Below the pieces are notes generated by a model. It was not told the DNA's origin, did no database searches, and saw only the letters and a list, made by a program, of their open reading frames with translations. Positions 22,866 through 35,269 of a DNA stretch of 64,000 nt are shown in pieces. Position 1 is the stretch's first letter. Each line of letters begins with the position of its first letter. This DNA comes from Bostrychus sinensis (taxonomy: Eukaryota; Chordata; Actinopteri; Gobiiformes; Eleotridae), in NCBI GenBank assembly GCA_020698575.1, contig CM036242.1, positions 21,338,624 through 21,402,623 of the forward strand, read 5' to 3'. The position numbers were made by a program, and so were the translations under genes.

Positions 22866-22907
22866 ATTAACTTTGCATAGTCTATCATTAACTTTGCATA
22901 GTCTATC
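22866..22907. repeat. perfect 21-bp tandem duplication
   Basis: The 21-base unit starting 'attaactttgcatagtct' occurs twice head to tail with no mismatch (22866-22886 and 22887-22907). Recent replication slippage is the simplest explanation. Confidence 0.95.
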
Positions 22908-23009
22908 CTTGTTAAATGTCTCATAGGGCATTTTTTAAACCTTACATATTCTAACTTGTATAAAATGGTTTGCAAATGGTATTGCCATATGTACTATGAG
23001 AGACATGAC

Positions 23010-24980
23010 CATTTTATTTTATTTATTTATTTGATATGTGGAACAGTGTACATTAATGAACCTTCAAACAAATGTAAATGTACTCAAATTAGCCAAAAAG
23101 GCTAGTTTTCATCAGCAGATGTTAATAGGCATCCTGAAAAGTCAAAAAAAGTGCAGAATCACAATGTCACTATCCAAATAAAAAAAACACAGTAATACAT
23201 TAATACTTCAAAATGTGCAGCTGCTCAGACAGTCATGGCACATGCTACATATGTGAATGTATCATGCACCATGAGGTCTGAACAGCTCTAATGAGTACAG
23301 TGTTGATTGAATTTGAACCAGTTTTTACGGTGAGTTTGAAGGTGTTGTATGTGGGGGATTCTGAAAGGACTGACTGAGGTGGTACATCTAAAAGGAAACT
23401 CACAGTCCCCGCTAGACATAGCTCTGGTGGTTCTACCAGTAGTAGGTTTAACTTGATACTCTCTTAATGTTGATAATGTGAGTCCGTAGAGAGTTTTGTA
23501 TATCCTACAAGCATATTGAAAATCTTAAAAATTTGCAAAACATAATAGATTGTATGTTTCCAGAATATGACAGGGATGGCCAGTGAGGTTTTCTGCTGAA
23601 TATTTTAAGCACCCTTTATATATTGAGTCAACCTATTTGTGTGTAACTTCACCAGCAGGAGACTGGTGAAGTGCAGTGAGAAAATCATAGCATACAAAAA
23701 CATTTTTGCTGCTCTAGTTGTTAATGATGGTCTAATGTGTCTGAAGTTGTGTAAGCTGAATTTGATTGTTTTTGAGATCTTTTTAACATGATTTTTACAG
23801 GTCAGAGAGGAGTCAAGAATGACACTAAGGTACTTGAATTCTGTAACCAGATCAAGCTTCTCCCCCCTCAAAATAAACACTTGAATTTGTGAGGATGTAA
23901 GTTTTTTTTTTTTCTTTTTGAGATCATGCATATAGTTGTTTTTTAGTATTTAGAAGAAGACACAATTTTGTTAGCCAATCTTGGATCAATTCAGCTGTAA
24001 GAATGCGGCCAGCTTCTTGTGTGTTTTTTGCAGGACTATATATTAGCACATTGTCGGTGTACATTTGTATATGAGTATTTTTGCAAGCGTCAGGAAGATT
24101 GTTTTTATAAAGAGAAAAAAGGACTGGTCCAATTATGGAGCCTTGCGGGACCCCTACAGGACAATCAAGGTAATGGGATTTGAGACCAATGATCACAACA
24201 CACTGCTTTTGATTATTGAGATATGATTTCATCCATTTTAAAGCTTGCTCGGAGAAACTGAAATGAGTTTGTTTAGCTACAAGAATTTTATGGTCAGCAG
24301 CGTCAAGTGCCTTTTTTAGATCTAGAAATATGGCTTTAACACAACTGCTCTTATGAAGTTCTTGGGTCTTTCTAAGAACACACTGATAGCAGTCTCAGTC
24401 AAGTCATGGAAACAAAATCAAAATTGCATAGGATGTAGAGGAGTGTGGCACGTTTTAGATGTTCTGTCAATAATTTAGTGACCCATTTTTCAATATTAGC
24501 AATACTATTGCTAACATATTGATCAGTCTTTAGTTGTTTTTATCATTTTTGTCCCATTTTAAAAATTAGACTGACCACACCAAGTTTCCATGCATCTGGA
24601 GCCACAGAATTTTTAATAGATAGGTTCACCATATGTGTAATTAGTTCAGTGTGTTTTTATGTTCTTTTAGAAAGTTGGAATCAAGATCAAAATCATCATC
24701 TGTGGCTCTGGAGGTGTTAAGTGAGCTAATAATGTTGGCTACTTCTACTTCTACTCATTTATATTAAAAACTGGATGTGTATTATTGATAGGAATACATT
24801 CCTGATCAGAAGGATAAAACAATTTAGAAAAGTCTTGTATGGCATTAACAAAAAAGTTGTTAAGCTCAGAAGCAACAATGGTAGGATCTTTCACCAACTG
24901 ACTGTTGAAATTCATTTCTAGCTCACTGCTGTCATTTTTCTTCTCTTTACCGGTAAGTTCATTAATTCTATTCATTCAGT
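23010..24980 (-). mobile_element. non-LTR retrotransposon, 5'-truncated and decayed
   Basis: The minus strand carries a degenerate reverse transcriptase followed by a 3' untranslated region and a simple-repeat tail (plus-strand 'attttattttatttatttat' at 23011-23030). Recognisable pieces in order: an N-terminal linker region with 'NNFFVNAIQDF' (24975-24751), 'APDAWKLGVV' with 'FKMG' near 24600-24545, then the RT core (see separate entry). There is no endonuclease domain, so the copy is 5'-truncated. The 3' end matches the tail at 18060-18330. The clade cannot be fixed by eye; motif wording is compatible with CR1/L2/Jockey-type elements. Confidence 0.85.
23605..24330 (-). pseudogene. reverse transcriptase remnant of the non-LTR element
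   Basis: Motif A is seen as 'AIFLDLKKALDAADHKIL' (about 24340-24285), with the palm aspartate intact. It is followed by 'FSEQALKWMKSYLNNQKQ' and 'GVPQGSIIGPVLFSLYKNNL' (motif B region). Motif C, normally YADD, reads 'MYTDNVLIY', so the second catalytic aspartate is replaced by Asn. The C-terminal thumb region 'FKYLSVILDSSLTCKNHVKK' lies in another frame (23931-23605). The frame break near 23930 and the motif C change mean it cannot be active. There are also breaks between 24750 and 24340. Confidence 0.85.
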
Positions 24981-25616
24981 AGTGTACACACATGTCATCA
25001 CATGTAATAATTTCTGCATATAAATATTATGCATACAGCAAATTAATTCACCCTGTAGCAGCAAATGAAAATCTCTTAGCATCCCTTTTATTCCTATCAT
25101 TTCAAATATAAAAGAGATGAATTTAATCAAAAATATGTATTCATGAGCTTCAGGACAATGGCAGCCTCACCTTTTCATATCCCTCTCCAGACTACATCTA
25201 TAAAACATCTCTCCCTGCTCCAAAATGAGATCTGATAAAAGGGAATGTATTATTTTCATGTGACAATGGTTTTCCTGTTGCTGCTTAGCATAGTCACACA
25301 CTTTTACACTCTTAGGCAAATTTGTTCACCTCAAGCCCATTCATCTAAAAAGAAATGTGTGAGGCCATTTTGTAAATGATGATAAAATGTTCTGAGGAGG
25401 AGACGATGAAACAGTGTTCATCTGTTAGTATTGAAGATGGTAATAATCATATTACACTACACAAAAGTGAGTTATTAATAAACATTAGGTAGAGTTGCAT
25501 TTTATTGTGATCATTTTTTGTTGTTGCTTTTATGTTGTTGTCATTCAGGTTGTGGCTTTCGTTGAATCTCTTTAGTACTTTGCTAACAATAGCTGGACAA
25601 TGTAAATGTTTATTTA

Positions 25617-27149
25617 CAGTTGCAAGAAAAAGTATGTGAACTCCTTGGAATTACTTGGATTTTTGCATGATTTGGTCATAAAATGTGATCTGATCTTCAT
25701 CTAAGTCACAACAATAGACAAAGACAGTCTGCTTAAACTAATGCTGCAAAAAATATATATGTTTTCATGTTATTATTAAACATTTATGTAAACAATTCCA
25801 ATTCAGGATTGAGAAAGTATGTGAACCTTTGGATTTAATAACTGATTGACCCTCTTTTGGCAGCAATAACCTCAACCAAACATTTTCTGTAGCGAAGATC
25901 AGACCTGCAAAGTGCTCAGGAGGAATTTTGGACAATTCCTCTTTACAAAACTGTTTACGTTCAGCAATATTCTTGGGATGTCTGGTGTGAATCGCTCTTC
26001 TGAAATCATGCCACAGCATCTCAATTGGATTAAGGTCAGGACTCTGACTGGGCCACTCCAGAAGGTGTAGTTTCTTCTGTTGAAGCCATTCTGTTGTTGA
26101 TTTGCTTCTGTGTTTTGGGACGTTGTCCTGTTGCATCACCCATCCTCTGTTGAGCTTCAGTTGGCAGACAGATAGTCTTAAATTTTCCTGCAAAATGTTT
26201 TGATAAACTCGGGAATTCATTTTACTGTTGATGATGGCAAGTTGTCCAGGCCCTGAGGCAACAAACCAGCCCCAAACCATGATGCTCCCTCCACCATACT
26301 TTACAGTGGGGATGAGGTTTTGATGTTGGTGTTATACTTTGCCAGTAGTGCTGCAAACTTCAGATGTGCAGCAGTTTTTTTTTTTTTTGTTTTTTTTTTG
26401 ACAGCTGTAGGTTCCTCTGTTTTGTTCTCCCATTAAGTTTATTTTTGTTCAATGTTTTATCTATTGTAGATTTGTGAACAAAGATCTTGGCTTGTGCCAG
26501 AGTTTTCTGTAAGTCTTTAGCTGACACTCTAGGATTCTTCTTCACCTCACTGAGCATTCTACACTGTGCTCTTGCAGTCATTTTTACAGGTCGACCACTT
26601 TTAGGGCAAGTAGCAGCAGTGCTGAACCTCCTCCATTTATAGACAATCTGTTGTACTGTGGACTCATGAACATCAACGCTTTTAGAGATACTTTTGTAAC
26701 CCATTCCAGCTTCATGCAAGTTAACAATTCTTGCTAATAGGTCTTCTGATAGCTCTTTTGTGCGAGGCATGGTTCACATCAAGTAAAGCTTCTTCAGAAT
26801 AGCAAACTCAAAACTGGGTGGTGTTTTTTATTTGGCAGGGCCACTTTAAGTCATTCCCCCAAGTCTTCTAACACTGATTGGACCCCAGGTTGGCTGACAC
26901 CTAACTCTAGTTATCTCTTGAAGAGGCTATTAGCCTAGGGGTTCACATTCTTCTTCCATCCTGCACTGTGAATGTTTACATAAATGTTCAATAAAAACAT
27001 GAAAACATATAATCTTTTGCAGCATTAGTTTAAGCACACTGTGTTTGTGTATTGTTGTGATATAGATGAAGATTAGATCACATTTTATGACCAAATCATG
27101 CAGACATCCTAGTAATTTCAAAGGGTTCACATACTTTTTCTTGCAATTG
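25617..27149 (-). mobile_element. Tc1/mariner-family transposon, complete ends, dead transposase
   Basis: 1533 bp flanked by TA dinucleotides at 25615-25616 and 27150-27151, the Tc1 target duplication. Long inverted repeats span about 25617-25830 and 26938-27149. Outer tips read 'cagttgcaagaaaaagtatg' and, on the other strand, 'caattgcaagaaaaagtatg'. Each inverted repeat has a second copy of the '(aa)gtatgtgaacc' binding-site-like motif at its inner end (25812-25827; complement at 26939-26955), i.e. the IR/DR arrangement typical of fish Tc1-like elements. The transposase pseudogene inside is annotated separately. The close match between the two ends suggests moderate age. Confidence 0.95.
25765..26770 (-). 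pseudogene. Tc1-like transposase pseudogene (internal deletion, frame breaks)
   Basis: Starts with ATG at 26770, 'MPRTKELSEDLLARIVNLHE', followed by a paired helix-turn-helix region and a 'SGRPVK' linker typical of Tc1 transposases. After 'NLQLSKKK' the frame runs into an A-rich tract (complement of 26374-26399) and stops. The frame resumes at 'TVKYGGGSIMVWGWF' (about 26305-26260). The second catalytic aspartate is in 'MQQDNVPKH' and the third-position acidic residue in 'SPDLNPIEMLW'. The segment that should carry the first catalytic aspartate ('W.DE' region) and its surroundings is absent between these two parts, so the deletion removes an essential residue. Cut-and-paste activity from this copy is not possible. 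Confidence 0.93.
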
Positions 27150-29880
27150 TATATAGTTACCATAATCCAGAAACACTGTCTCTTCTGGGCCAAGTGGGTT
27201 TGTATTTTTTAATTATGGTTCATCTGAGGAATAGGACAGTTTTCTATTTAACCTCAGTCCATCTTAAATTAGGCCCAGTAAAGACAGCAGTGTTTCTGGA
27301 TCACATTCATATGACTGATATGATATGACATATGACTTCTTCAGATAATACAACAGTGTTCACAGACAAAGACTTCTGCTCTATGCTTCTGATTCATGCA
27401 GTGATTACTAGGAGCAAATTATGTTGACTTCAGTGTCATTTGATGGCGTGAAGATCACAACCTACTGGTTGCAAAATGTTCCTCCAGCTCTTTTTTATTA
27501 GAATCATGATTTTTTTGCATCTTTCTGAACATTTCTGGAATAGAATAAAAGAAAAGAAGATAATCCTGATATAAGTAAAACATGTTCTAATTAAATGGTG
27601 CTTGTATTCATACTTATAACACACATTTTAAATAGAGCATTTTGAATAGTCCTTACCAATTACAAATAGTCGTCATTGAATACAACATACTGTATTCAAT
27701 GAGGTCACGTCAGGTGAGACATTCTAGTATTGGGCTTAAAGTTTGCTGTACCCTTGTGCCTGTCGTTTAAATGTATGGGTTCATGGGATGGTCTAATTTT
27801 GCACTGGACCACTGTTACAGAGAAAACTATAGCTGTGGACAATCTCTCTATAACATAATGTAAAAGAACAATACTAGGACTATTCTAATCATGTTACATA
27901 AGCCCTGAGGGAGCTGACCCTGACCACATTAACTCACTGAGCCTCTGATATATCACTGAAGTGGAACACTTGTAGATTTAGCATGAAGCTCATTCTTGCT
28001 GGAGAAACACATCACATTTTAGAACAACAAATTATACATTTTTCTCTGTAGTGATATGAGTTGTCTTTTTGTTTGTTTCATTCTTTATAATTAAGAAGTT
28101 CCAAATATAACCTAAAGCTGAAAGACAATTCAAGAAATTCAAATAAATGAGAATCTGTCTGCTTCCAACATTAATCTCTACACTCCATGGCACAATGATC
28201 TTTATTTAAATTTTTCAGCACAAAATACATGCACATATAGAAACTAAGATAAAAATAGTTCAAACCAACATTTAAAAGAAGTGTTCTGGTTTTCAAAAGG
28301 AGCACACTGATTAAATCAGAAGTGCACACTGAGTGAAAAAGGAACCACTGGGCTAACCTTCATGTGCCATTTTAAACCGTTTGAATAATGAGGAAGTGAA
28401 AGGTCTAATTGAAAACAGGCTGTCTATGAACAAAATGTGTTTTTACATGAGGACATAATGTGTATAGAGCCACACTTATTGAAGACCTGTTCAGAGTCTT
28501 CATGCAGTTCTAAATCTGAAAGGGTTAGACGCTTCTCCCGGTGAGTTTACAGCCAATCGTTATTTATTCATCACTGCAAAAATGTAGCCTCTCATCAAAT
28601 TTCAGTCTACTTTATCAGATAAACATTAAGACAGCACATGGGATTATGAACATCACCTAATGGAAAAATAAAGCTTCAAATCACACTAAATAAACTTTCA
28701 TCTTTGAGGTTATCTAATCTGCATAAAACTTAGAACTAGATTTGCCATACCAATGTTTGTTATAACCAAACCATGACATGGGTTCCTCTGTTGTATTGAG
28801 ACCACACAGCTACTTACACACAAAAGTACAGGGTCTTGAAGTGGAGAGACAGTCTCTTCACTCAGAGAACAGTTTCAGAACAATTCCAAGAGTTTCATGA
28901 TTCCTCTTTTAACATTGCACTAATCTACTCATTCACCATGGTATTAGTTAGGAACTGCTGATTAATAATGTCGATCAACTGAACACAAACAAAACAAAAT
29001 TATTGTCCAAATCCCATCAGATGTGCAGCCATATTATACGCAGCCATATTAAAGTGATACACTAGTAAATGAACCACACAGCACAGGCACACAAAGTCAA
29101 TTTACAGTGTATCAGACAACACTATAGCTCTTATGCACAGATGCTAATACTATCAGTAATAGCACTGTGTGAAATCCAAAATAATTCTCAAATTTAAAAC
29201 ATAAATATAAGATTTGCATTCAGCAACAGGCACTGAATCCTCCCGACTATCTTTTTACTTCTACTGGCTGAAAGACGGACTCAGAAAAGATCAAAGTGAT
29301 CATTGACAGCCTGGAGTAAATCAAAGTCATAAAGTCACAGCAACATGTTTTCACATAGGGTCAGAAAGAAGAGCTCTACCAAAATAGCCTTTTATTGTCT
29401 GTATAAAAAGATGATGTAAACACCATTAAATAGGTTTCTTCTTTTGAAAAAGTCCTGCATGGAGACATCCTTTTCAACTCCAGAACATAATAAAAAGTAG
29501 AAAGAAAGTTTATAAGACAAAGCCTACCGAGACCGGACCCAGCGAAACTGGAAAAACAAAAACAGATGAGGAAGTAATGAAGTCCCATACACAAACAGAA
29601 ACATAAATGAAAAATATATTGAAAGAGAAGCAGAGTAATAAGATATAACACCAGGAGAGTCCAAGAGTCAAAAAGAGAATGGGACATTGGTTTTGTGAAT
29701 AAAAAAAAGTTGTGAACATTTGGACTGAATCAGGGTGAGAGTTGAGTCAGCCTTTGTGCAACATAAGGCCAACATGTCCTTCTAACAGTATGGTTTTCCC
29801 TTTGTTTTTGTGTTAACATTCACATGCATTTGCTGTAAGGGGGCTTACACACCCGCACTGTCTAGTCCAGGATTTAAAAA
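27150..29880. other. intronic stretch without recognised features
   Basis: AT-rich, no exon, RNA or repeat signature that I can support. Open frames here (for example 29376-29687 minus) look like chance low-complexity frames. Confidence 0.5.
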
Positions 29881-30228
29881 GGAGAAAGAAGTAAAGGTAC
29901 TGTTACTCTTAAACACTATTACTCAAGAAAAAGTAAACAAACTCAATAAAGATGTCAATTGGATAAAAGTTAAAACATATTGTGTGTAAAGTTACTTCGA
30001 ATCTCACATAAAAGCTATAAGTATTACTTCTATGACTGCTGTGTTAGCAACCCTACTGCTCCCATTACTGCAACTTTTAATACCAAAGCTAGTACTGCCA
30101 GCTACTTTTACTATTTCTACTACTATAATTACTGCCAATTAGTGACATGGTCAAAAATTACTTTTACTCATTCATACATTAGACAATACTAGAGCAAAAG
30201 TAAGATTTTTTTAGTTTAATTTACTCAT

Positions 30229-30788
30229 GCCTACCTACGCTTTATAACAAACTGTGGACCTCGAACCCATCACTGTGACCTGTACTCCAGAATCGGATGG
30301 CCTGACTCTGGCGACCCCCTGGTTGACACATTGGTACAAGGACCTTTTGGTCTGTTCCCTTCGTATATGTGTGTGTATCTCCAGCAGAAGCCTGATGGAC
30401 CTTATGCATTTCGCTCTCAGGACTTCCACACTCTGACTGTTATCAGTGTCAGGACAGAGCAGAAAAATGTCTTTTCGGTATTGTGCTCCTACAGACTGTA
30501 ATGGTTTACAGAAGACCTTAAAACTACAAAATGTTGTCCCTTTGGATTATTTTGAGTCTATTCTGAAGGAGCTGGAGATGCAGTCACTTACCTGCCACTG
30601 CTTCTAAATGTGTGTTTTTTTATCTCATTGTCTTTAACTCGTTTTTCTCTTTTTATTGTACACAACCCACATTTGTATGAAATGTGGGTTGTGTTGGCCA
30701 AGACTCCCTTGAAAAAGAGTAAATCTCAATGAGACTTTCCTGGTTAAAGAATGGTTAAATAAAAATAAAATATAAATATGTTTTTGAA
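30229..30788 (+). mobile_element. LINE 3' end with an imperfect 11-bp target duplication
   Basis: Flanked by 'aatttactcat' (30218-30228) and 'aatctactcat' (30789-30799), an 11-bp repeat with one mismatch. The 3' end contains 'ggccaagactcccttgaaaa', 'tctcaatgagactttcctgg' and 'ttaaataaaaataaaat', a 3'-terminal signature common to several fish non-LTR retrotransposons. No intact coding frame remains; the insertion is 5'-truncated. Confidence 0.75.
30660..30694. other. perfect 15-bp inverted repeat with 5-nt loop
   Basis: 'acacaacccacattt' (30660-30674) and its exact complement 'aaatgtgggttgtgt' (30680-30694) around 'gtatg'. It lies inside the LINE 3' tail, about 90 nt from its end, and would fold as an RNA hairpin in the transcript. 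A role as recognition structure for the element's reverse transcriptase is inference. Confidence 0.85.
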
Positions 30789-30889
30789 AATCTACTCATA
30801 AAGTACAATTTATTCAAAAAATCCCCTTAAGTAAATCACTTGAGTAAAAGTATCTACTGTGGTTACTTTCAAGCTCATAGACCAAAGAG

Positions 30890-32930
30890 TTTCATGCTGT
30901 TATCACACCACACGTCATCCATTTCATGTTCCTGAGGCACACCCCTGTTGTCATGACGATGGCAATGATAGCTTCAGGGAAAGTCTGATAGTGTGGACTT
31001 CAATATTGGGGTGTGAAACCAAAATTTAGCGAACCAAATGAATATAATGGAACACCCAAATGTCTATCAGCTTGTAGACTTTACAGTGTGCATGTATTCT
31101 TGTCCTGGTTCAGCACTAGCAGAGCCTCAGTGTATTTGTCTTGCTCCAGCAGAGGTGGTGTCACCCTAAAGCACTAAGCTGGTGTTGTGATAGAAGACTT
31201 TGGCCAGAGGGGACGGAAAAAATGCCACCTAGCCTACTGTTAATAAATGTGTATGTGCATCACTACTGTCAAAAACACCAATTGCTAAACCACATATGAA
31301 TGCACACTTGGGAAGCTTCAGTGCTAAGACTCCTATCCTGGCTTACAGTTAAAGTGATGACTGCCTAAGAAAGAAGCATTTGGAAATTGATGGTCTTGTG
31401 CTTGGCTTAGGCACTGCAAGGATGACACCTCATAAATATCTTGAACAAAAAATAATGAAGGCAGTAATTTTGTCTACTCTGGTTCCAGGCATTTGAATAA
31501 AATAATAGTACCCTGATGTAAAGGGTTTGGATTACGTGAAATAATGCACCAGTCTTTCAATGCAAATTATAGCACAAAAAAAAGATTTACTTGCACACAT
31601 GACCAAAGGATGTTATAAATATTTTTACTTTGAATAACTGCAAAATAATCACAGCTTTTGCGTAAGATAAGGTATAAAGTCACTTGTCACTTACCTGGTT
31701 GTGTCTCGATGCTGAAACTTGTATATTTTTGACTTTATGTATGCTTTATTTAAGAATAATTTGTAGTTTTGTCTGGGTTTCTGAACCAAGTCCATCCCAT
31801 TAGTAGAGGCTACATTAAGTTAAACCCAGCTAGCTCACTAACCCACTGTCTCGGTGGTCATAGTGCCAGGTCAAAGGTCAGCTGGTCCACACAATGCACA
31901 AGTAGGACTAGAAGGGGACAGGGCAGGGAGTAAGTGGGCATATACTATTTACAGGTGTTTGGCTCTATGGGCTTTTACTGAAATTGGAGGAAGGTAAGTG
32001 TAATGGAGAAAAGTGGGTCTTAATTCTATTTAAGATACTTGAAATTTGCAAAGTAGAGGTTAAAAGTAGCTAGCAGCAGTGATGTGTCAGTATAAGACAA
32101 AAACATCTCAGTGTAAAAGTACAAAGTATGCTCTATGTGTGAGGGGAAAAAGCGGCAAAGATAAATAAGAAATAACCAGTTTGATATTGAGTGTAACTGA
32201 TCCCAAATAAGTGACTTCTGGTATGTGCCTATTCAAAGCAAAATCTAGGATATGTACTGTACCTCTACAATATTTCTCCTATTCTTCTATTCTTTTTATA
32301 TCTAGCTGTCATTCTCGCATTTCCTGCTCCTCTGGTCATCTCACTTTTACACTCATCACTTTTATGTGTGAAGATGTGTGTTAAGGTATGTGTAAATCTT
32401 GGTGAATATATGTGCTCTTTTAAAAGTGAAGCCATAACACTGTATGTATGTCCATGGATAAATGCTAATGCAGTATATGAATGTTACATGCAAATGAAGA
32501 AAAGGCAGGCAAACGTGTATGTGATATGTATGGCAATGTAGCAGGGAAGAACTGGGCCCAGTAGACATCCTTTTTTATCATGCAGTAGGCTAACATACGC
32601 GCATGTAAAATTATGGCAAGTGGGGTTAGATCAATGCATATAGAATCTAAGAAATAAAAAATTAAAACAACCAAAATAAAGCAGAAAAGAACAGAAGGAG
32701 AATAAGATTGATGTAGGCACCATGTTCTGTTCACAGTATGTTCTATGTACGGGACCAGAGGGCAGCACACACTGTTACCTGCTGCATCCAAACCCACTAG
32801 CATGCAATATGATCGCCTATATCGAAATATGTACCAGTACTTTGCAAAGGTTTTACTGAGGTGTCAAAATGCTGTCAAGTAAGAGTGCTTTAATACATAC
32901 ATCATTTTATGTTGTGAATTAAAATTTCAG
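30890..32930. other. intronic stretch without recognised features
   Basis: No exon, RNA or repeat signature that I can support. Confidence 0.5.
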
Positions 32931-32939
32931 GAGAGGTCA

Positions 32940-33200
32940 GTATTGGGCCAAGAACAAAATGATTCATTTTGGTGTGGATCCAGATCACTGTTTAGATCAA
33001 GCAGTGTGTTTTGAGGGATTCTGTGCCATTTTGGGATACAGATCAAAGATTCTAACTTCACCACTAAAAAACAAATGATAAGTTTTAGTCGATTTTTTAC
33101 CATTGAGATAAAAGAGTTTTGTGGACTAGAAAAAATTGAGTTTGAGTCCATGTCTGGGCACTACATATATCTTTACCATTGCAAGACAGGACCAGTATCT
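32940..33200 (+). repeat. dispersed repeat 'family B', degenerate copy
   Basis: Contains 'ttggtgtggatccagatcac' (32969-32988) and 'accattgcaagacaggacca' (33175-33194), the two landmark blocks of family B in plus orientation, with altered spacing between them. No coding capacity. Confidence 0.5.
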
Positions 33201-34547
33201 TGATACTTTTTGCAATATTGTGTATTTTTGTACAATGATACACCTTTCTTTGTTTATAATCATGTCTAAGACTAGTACTGTACAGCTCTTTCTCTCTCTC
33301 CTCTCTTCTCTTTTCTTATTGTTTTCTGTCTTCACCTTTTTTTATCGCCACCTGACTCAATTCAGCCTCAGGAGACTCTAACTTGATTTCTTTCTTACTT
33401 GATTTTTAAAATATCAAATATTTGTAAGTTTTGTTTTACCCATAAATTGGTTCATTTTAAACTTACACTTTCTTGCATGGGCTTGTTATATCTAAAACTG
33501 CCAGCTTTGCCTCTCTCCTATAGATCCTTGATGAGCCCTTTTTGCCTGGTATATGGTGTGAACAAAACAGCAGCCACACTAGTTAACACTTAAAGCTGCC
33601 TTTCAAACATCACAATGTATCCTTTGCATCAATTGCTACTCTTGTCACTCTTTCATTTAGCCTTTGTCACACTACCATCGACCTTTGCCTCTCTCTTCAT
33701 CCTTGGTAGCTCTGACTAATTGTTACATCGTTCTTGCTCTTAAGTCGCCCCTGTTGTAGAAGGCATGGCTGATCCCCGCTGGTGCTAACACAGCAGGGGG
33801 GAAGGGGAATTGAACAAGCATTGACTGTCAGAGCTGGTTAGCCTCACAGGGCTCCTGTCACAACCGTGCTCCTGATGCAACCTGTTTACTACACAAATGC
33901 CCCAGAATGACTACCTCCACAGCAGGGGCCAGAACGGTGCCTGACATCTAAGGAAGGAAAAAAGACATAAACCAAGACAGGTTTCGTACAAAACAAAAAT
34001 CTGGTAGTGCATGATTAAAGGGAATTAGTTGGGACTTTTATTACCTATGTATGTCAGTATGAATTAGGGCTGAGTACCTCAAAAATTATATAATTGGAGA
34101 TATTTGGATACCTGTAATAATAGTTAGGCTTTAATGATGAAAAATTAAATTCAGTTTTAATTTATGAAGAGACACAGGGCCCTGGACTCACCGGTCAAAA
34201 CTAGAAGTCAAGAGGTCTAAATTAGAACAAAACCATGATAATTTTATTGTTTTTTTAATATTATTTTAGGCCATAATAATTATATTTGGTTCCAGACAGT
34301 TATTTTCACTATTTTGTGTACTTTTCTGTCATATGTAAGACCATAACATTATCACAATACATATATTTTCTTGTGATAAGGGTACTGCGATATCACAATA
34401 ACAGCAATAACGGTATGTTGCGCAGCTGTAACTGATGACTGTAACTGCATGCATGCAATTGTGAAAATTTATGTCAGGAAAGTGGTGTGTGCTCTATAAA
34501 TAGAAAGGTACATCAAACAAAATGGAATAAATGATAAAGTGTGGTGC

Positions 34548-34820
34548 AGGGCGGCAGTGGGAGGGGTCAGCAATCCTGGTTTATAAAATGGACACTGTGG
34601 GTTCGATTCCTGGGACAAATCACAATCTCTCTGTGGGTAAGTTCTCTCTGGGTATTCCCATCATCCAAAGATATGTAAGGAAATTTGTGTATCTAAATTG
34701 CCCATAGAGATTGAATGTTGTAATAAATTGCTGGCTGTAAGTCTCTAAGTCAGTCATGAGGATAACTTTGCATTCTCAAGGGTGTACTCTGCCTCAAGCT
34801 CATGGTTGCTGGATAAGTAT
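34548..34820 (+). mobile_element. tRNA-derived SINE ('family C'), diverged
   Basis: 'gggcggcagtgggaggggtc' and a preserved B-box-like 'gtgggttcgattcctggg' (34600-34616) mark the head. The body has 'gtatctaaattgcccataga' and ends 'ctcatggttgctggataagt', corresponding to the body of 15475-15790. No target duplication found. Confidence 0.75.
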
Positions 34821-35269
34821 AAGAGAATTATTAAGTTAAAAAGAAGGACCAGTGGGGTGAATAGATAGGGAGTTTTAGGGGACTTGTGTAGGACAGGAAA
34901 TAGTAGTAAGTCCACAAGTGCATGTAAACAAAGCCATAACTTTGACCAGACCCTGGCTCACAGAGACAGTGGGGCAGTGAAACAAGCAGTGGCACGGGGC
35001 CCCTACAACAGCACTGCTTCTCAACCACCACGTGTTAGTCATGTGACCACAGTGACCATAAGGAACTGTATGCTTCTCTGATGTGAAGTTATACCATACG
35101 CAGTTTTAACTGGTTGGTATCTTAGAAACAGCTTCCCTTGAACAATCCGCCTGAAAAAACACACATTAGAAATTGACACTAACCTTGGTTGCATAAAACA
35201 TTATTAAAAGCATTTTAAGCATAAGTGATGGAACATGAATCAAGGACATTGAGTCTCCTCTCAACATTT

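Larger units (their letters stand above)
29885..30880. repeat. degenerate TAC/AGTA-rich MITE-like sequence split by a LINE insertion
   Basis: 29885-30228 and 30789-30880 both contain 'ttactcaag', 'acttgagtaaaagtatctac' and related blocks like the elements at 36406 and 48033. The two parts are separated by the LINE tail at 30229-30788. Terminal motifs are not preserved. Confidence 0.4.

Noticed and set aside
23605..24980. A functional host-derived reverse transcriptase gene
   Set aside because: Frame breaks, altered motif C and a LINE 3' tail show it is a dead retrotransposon copy.
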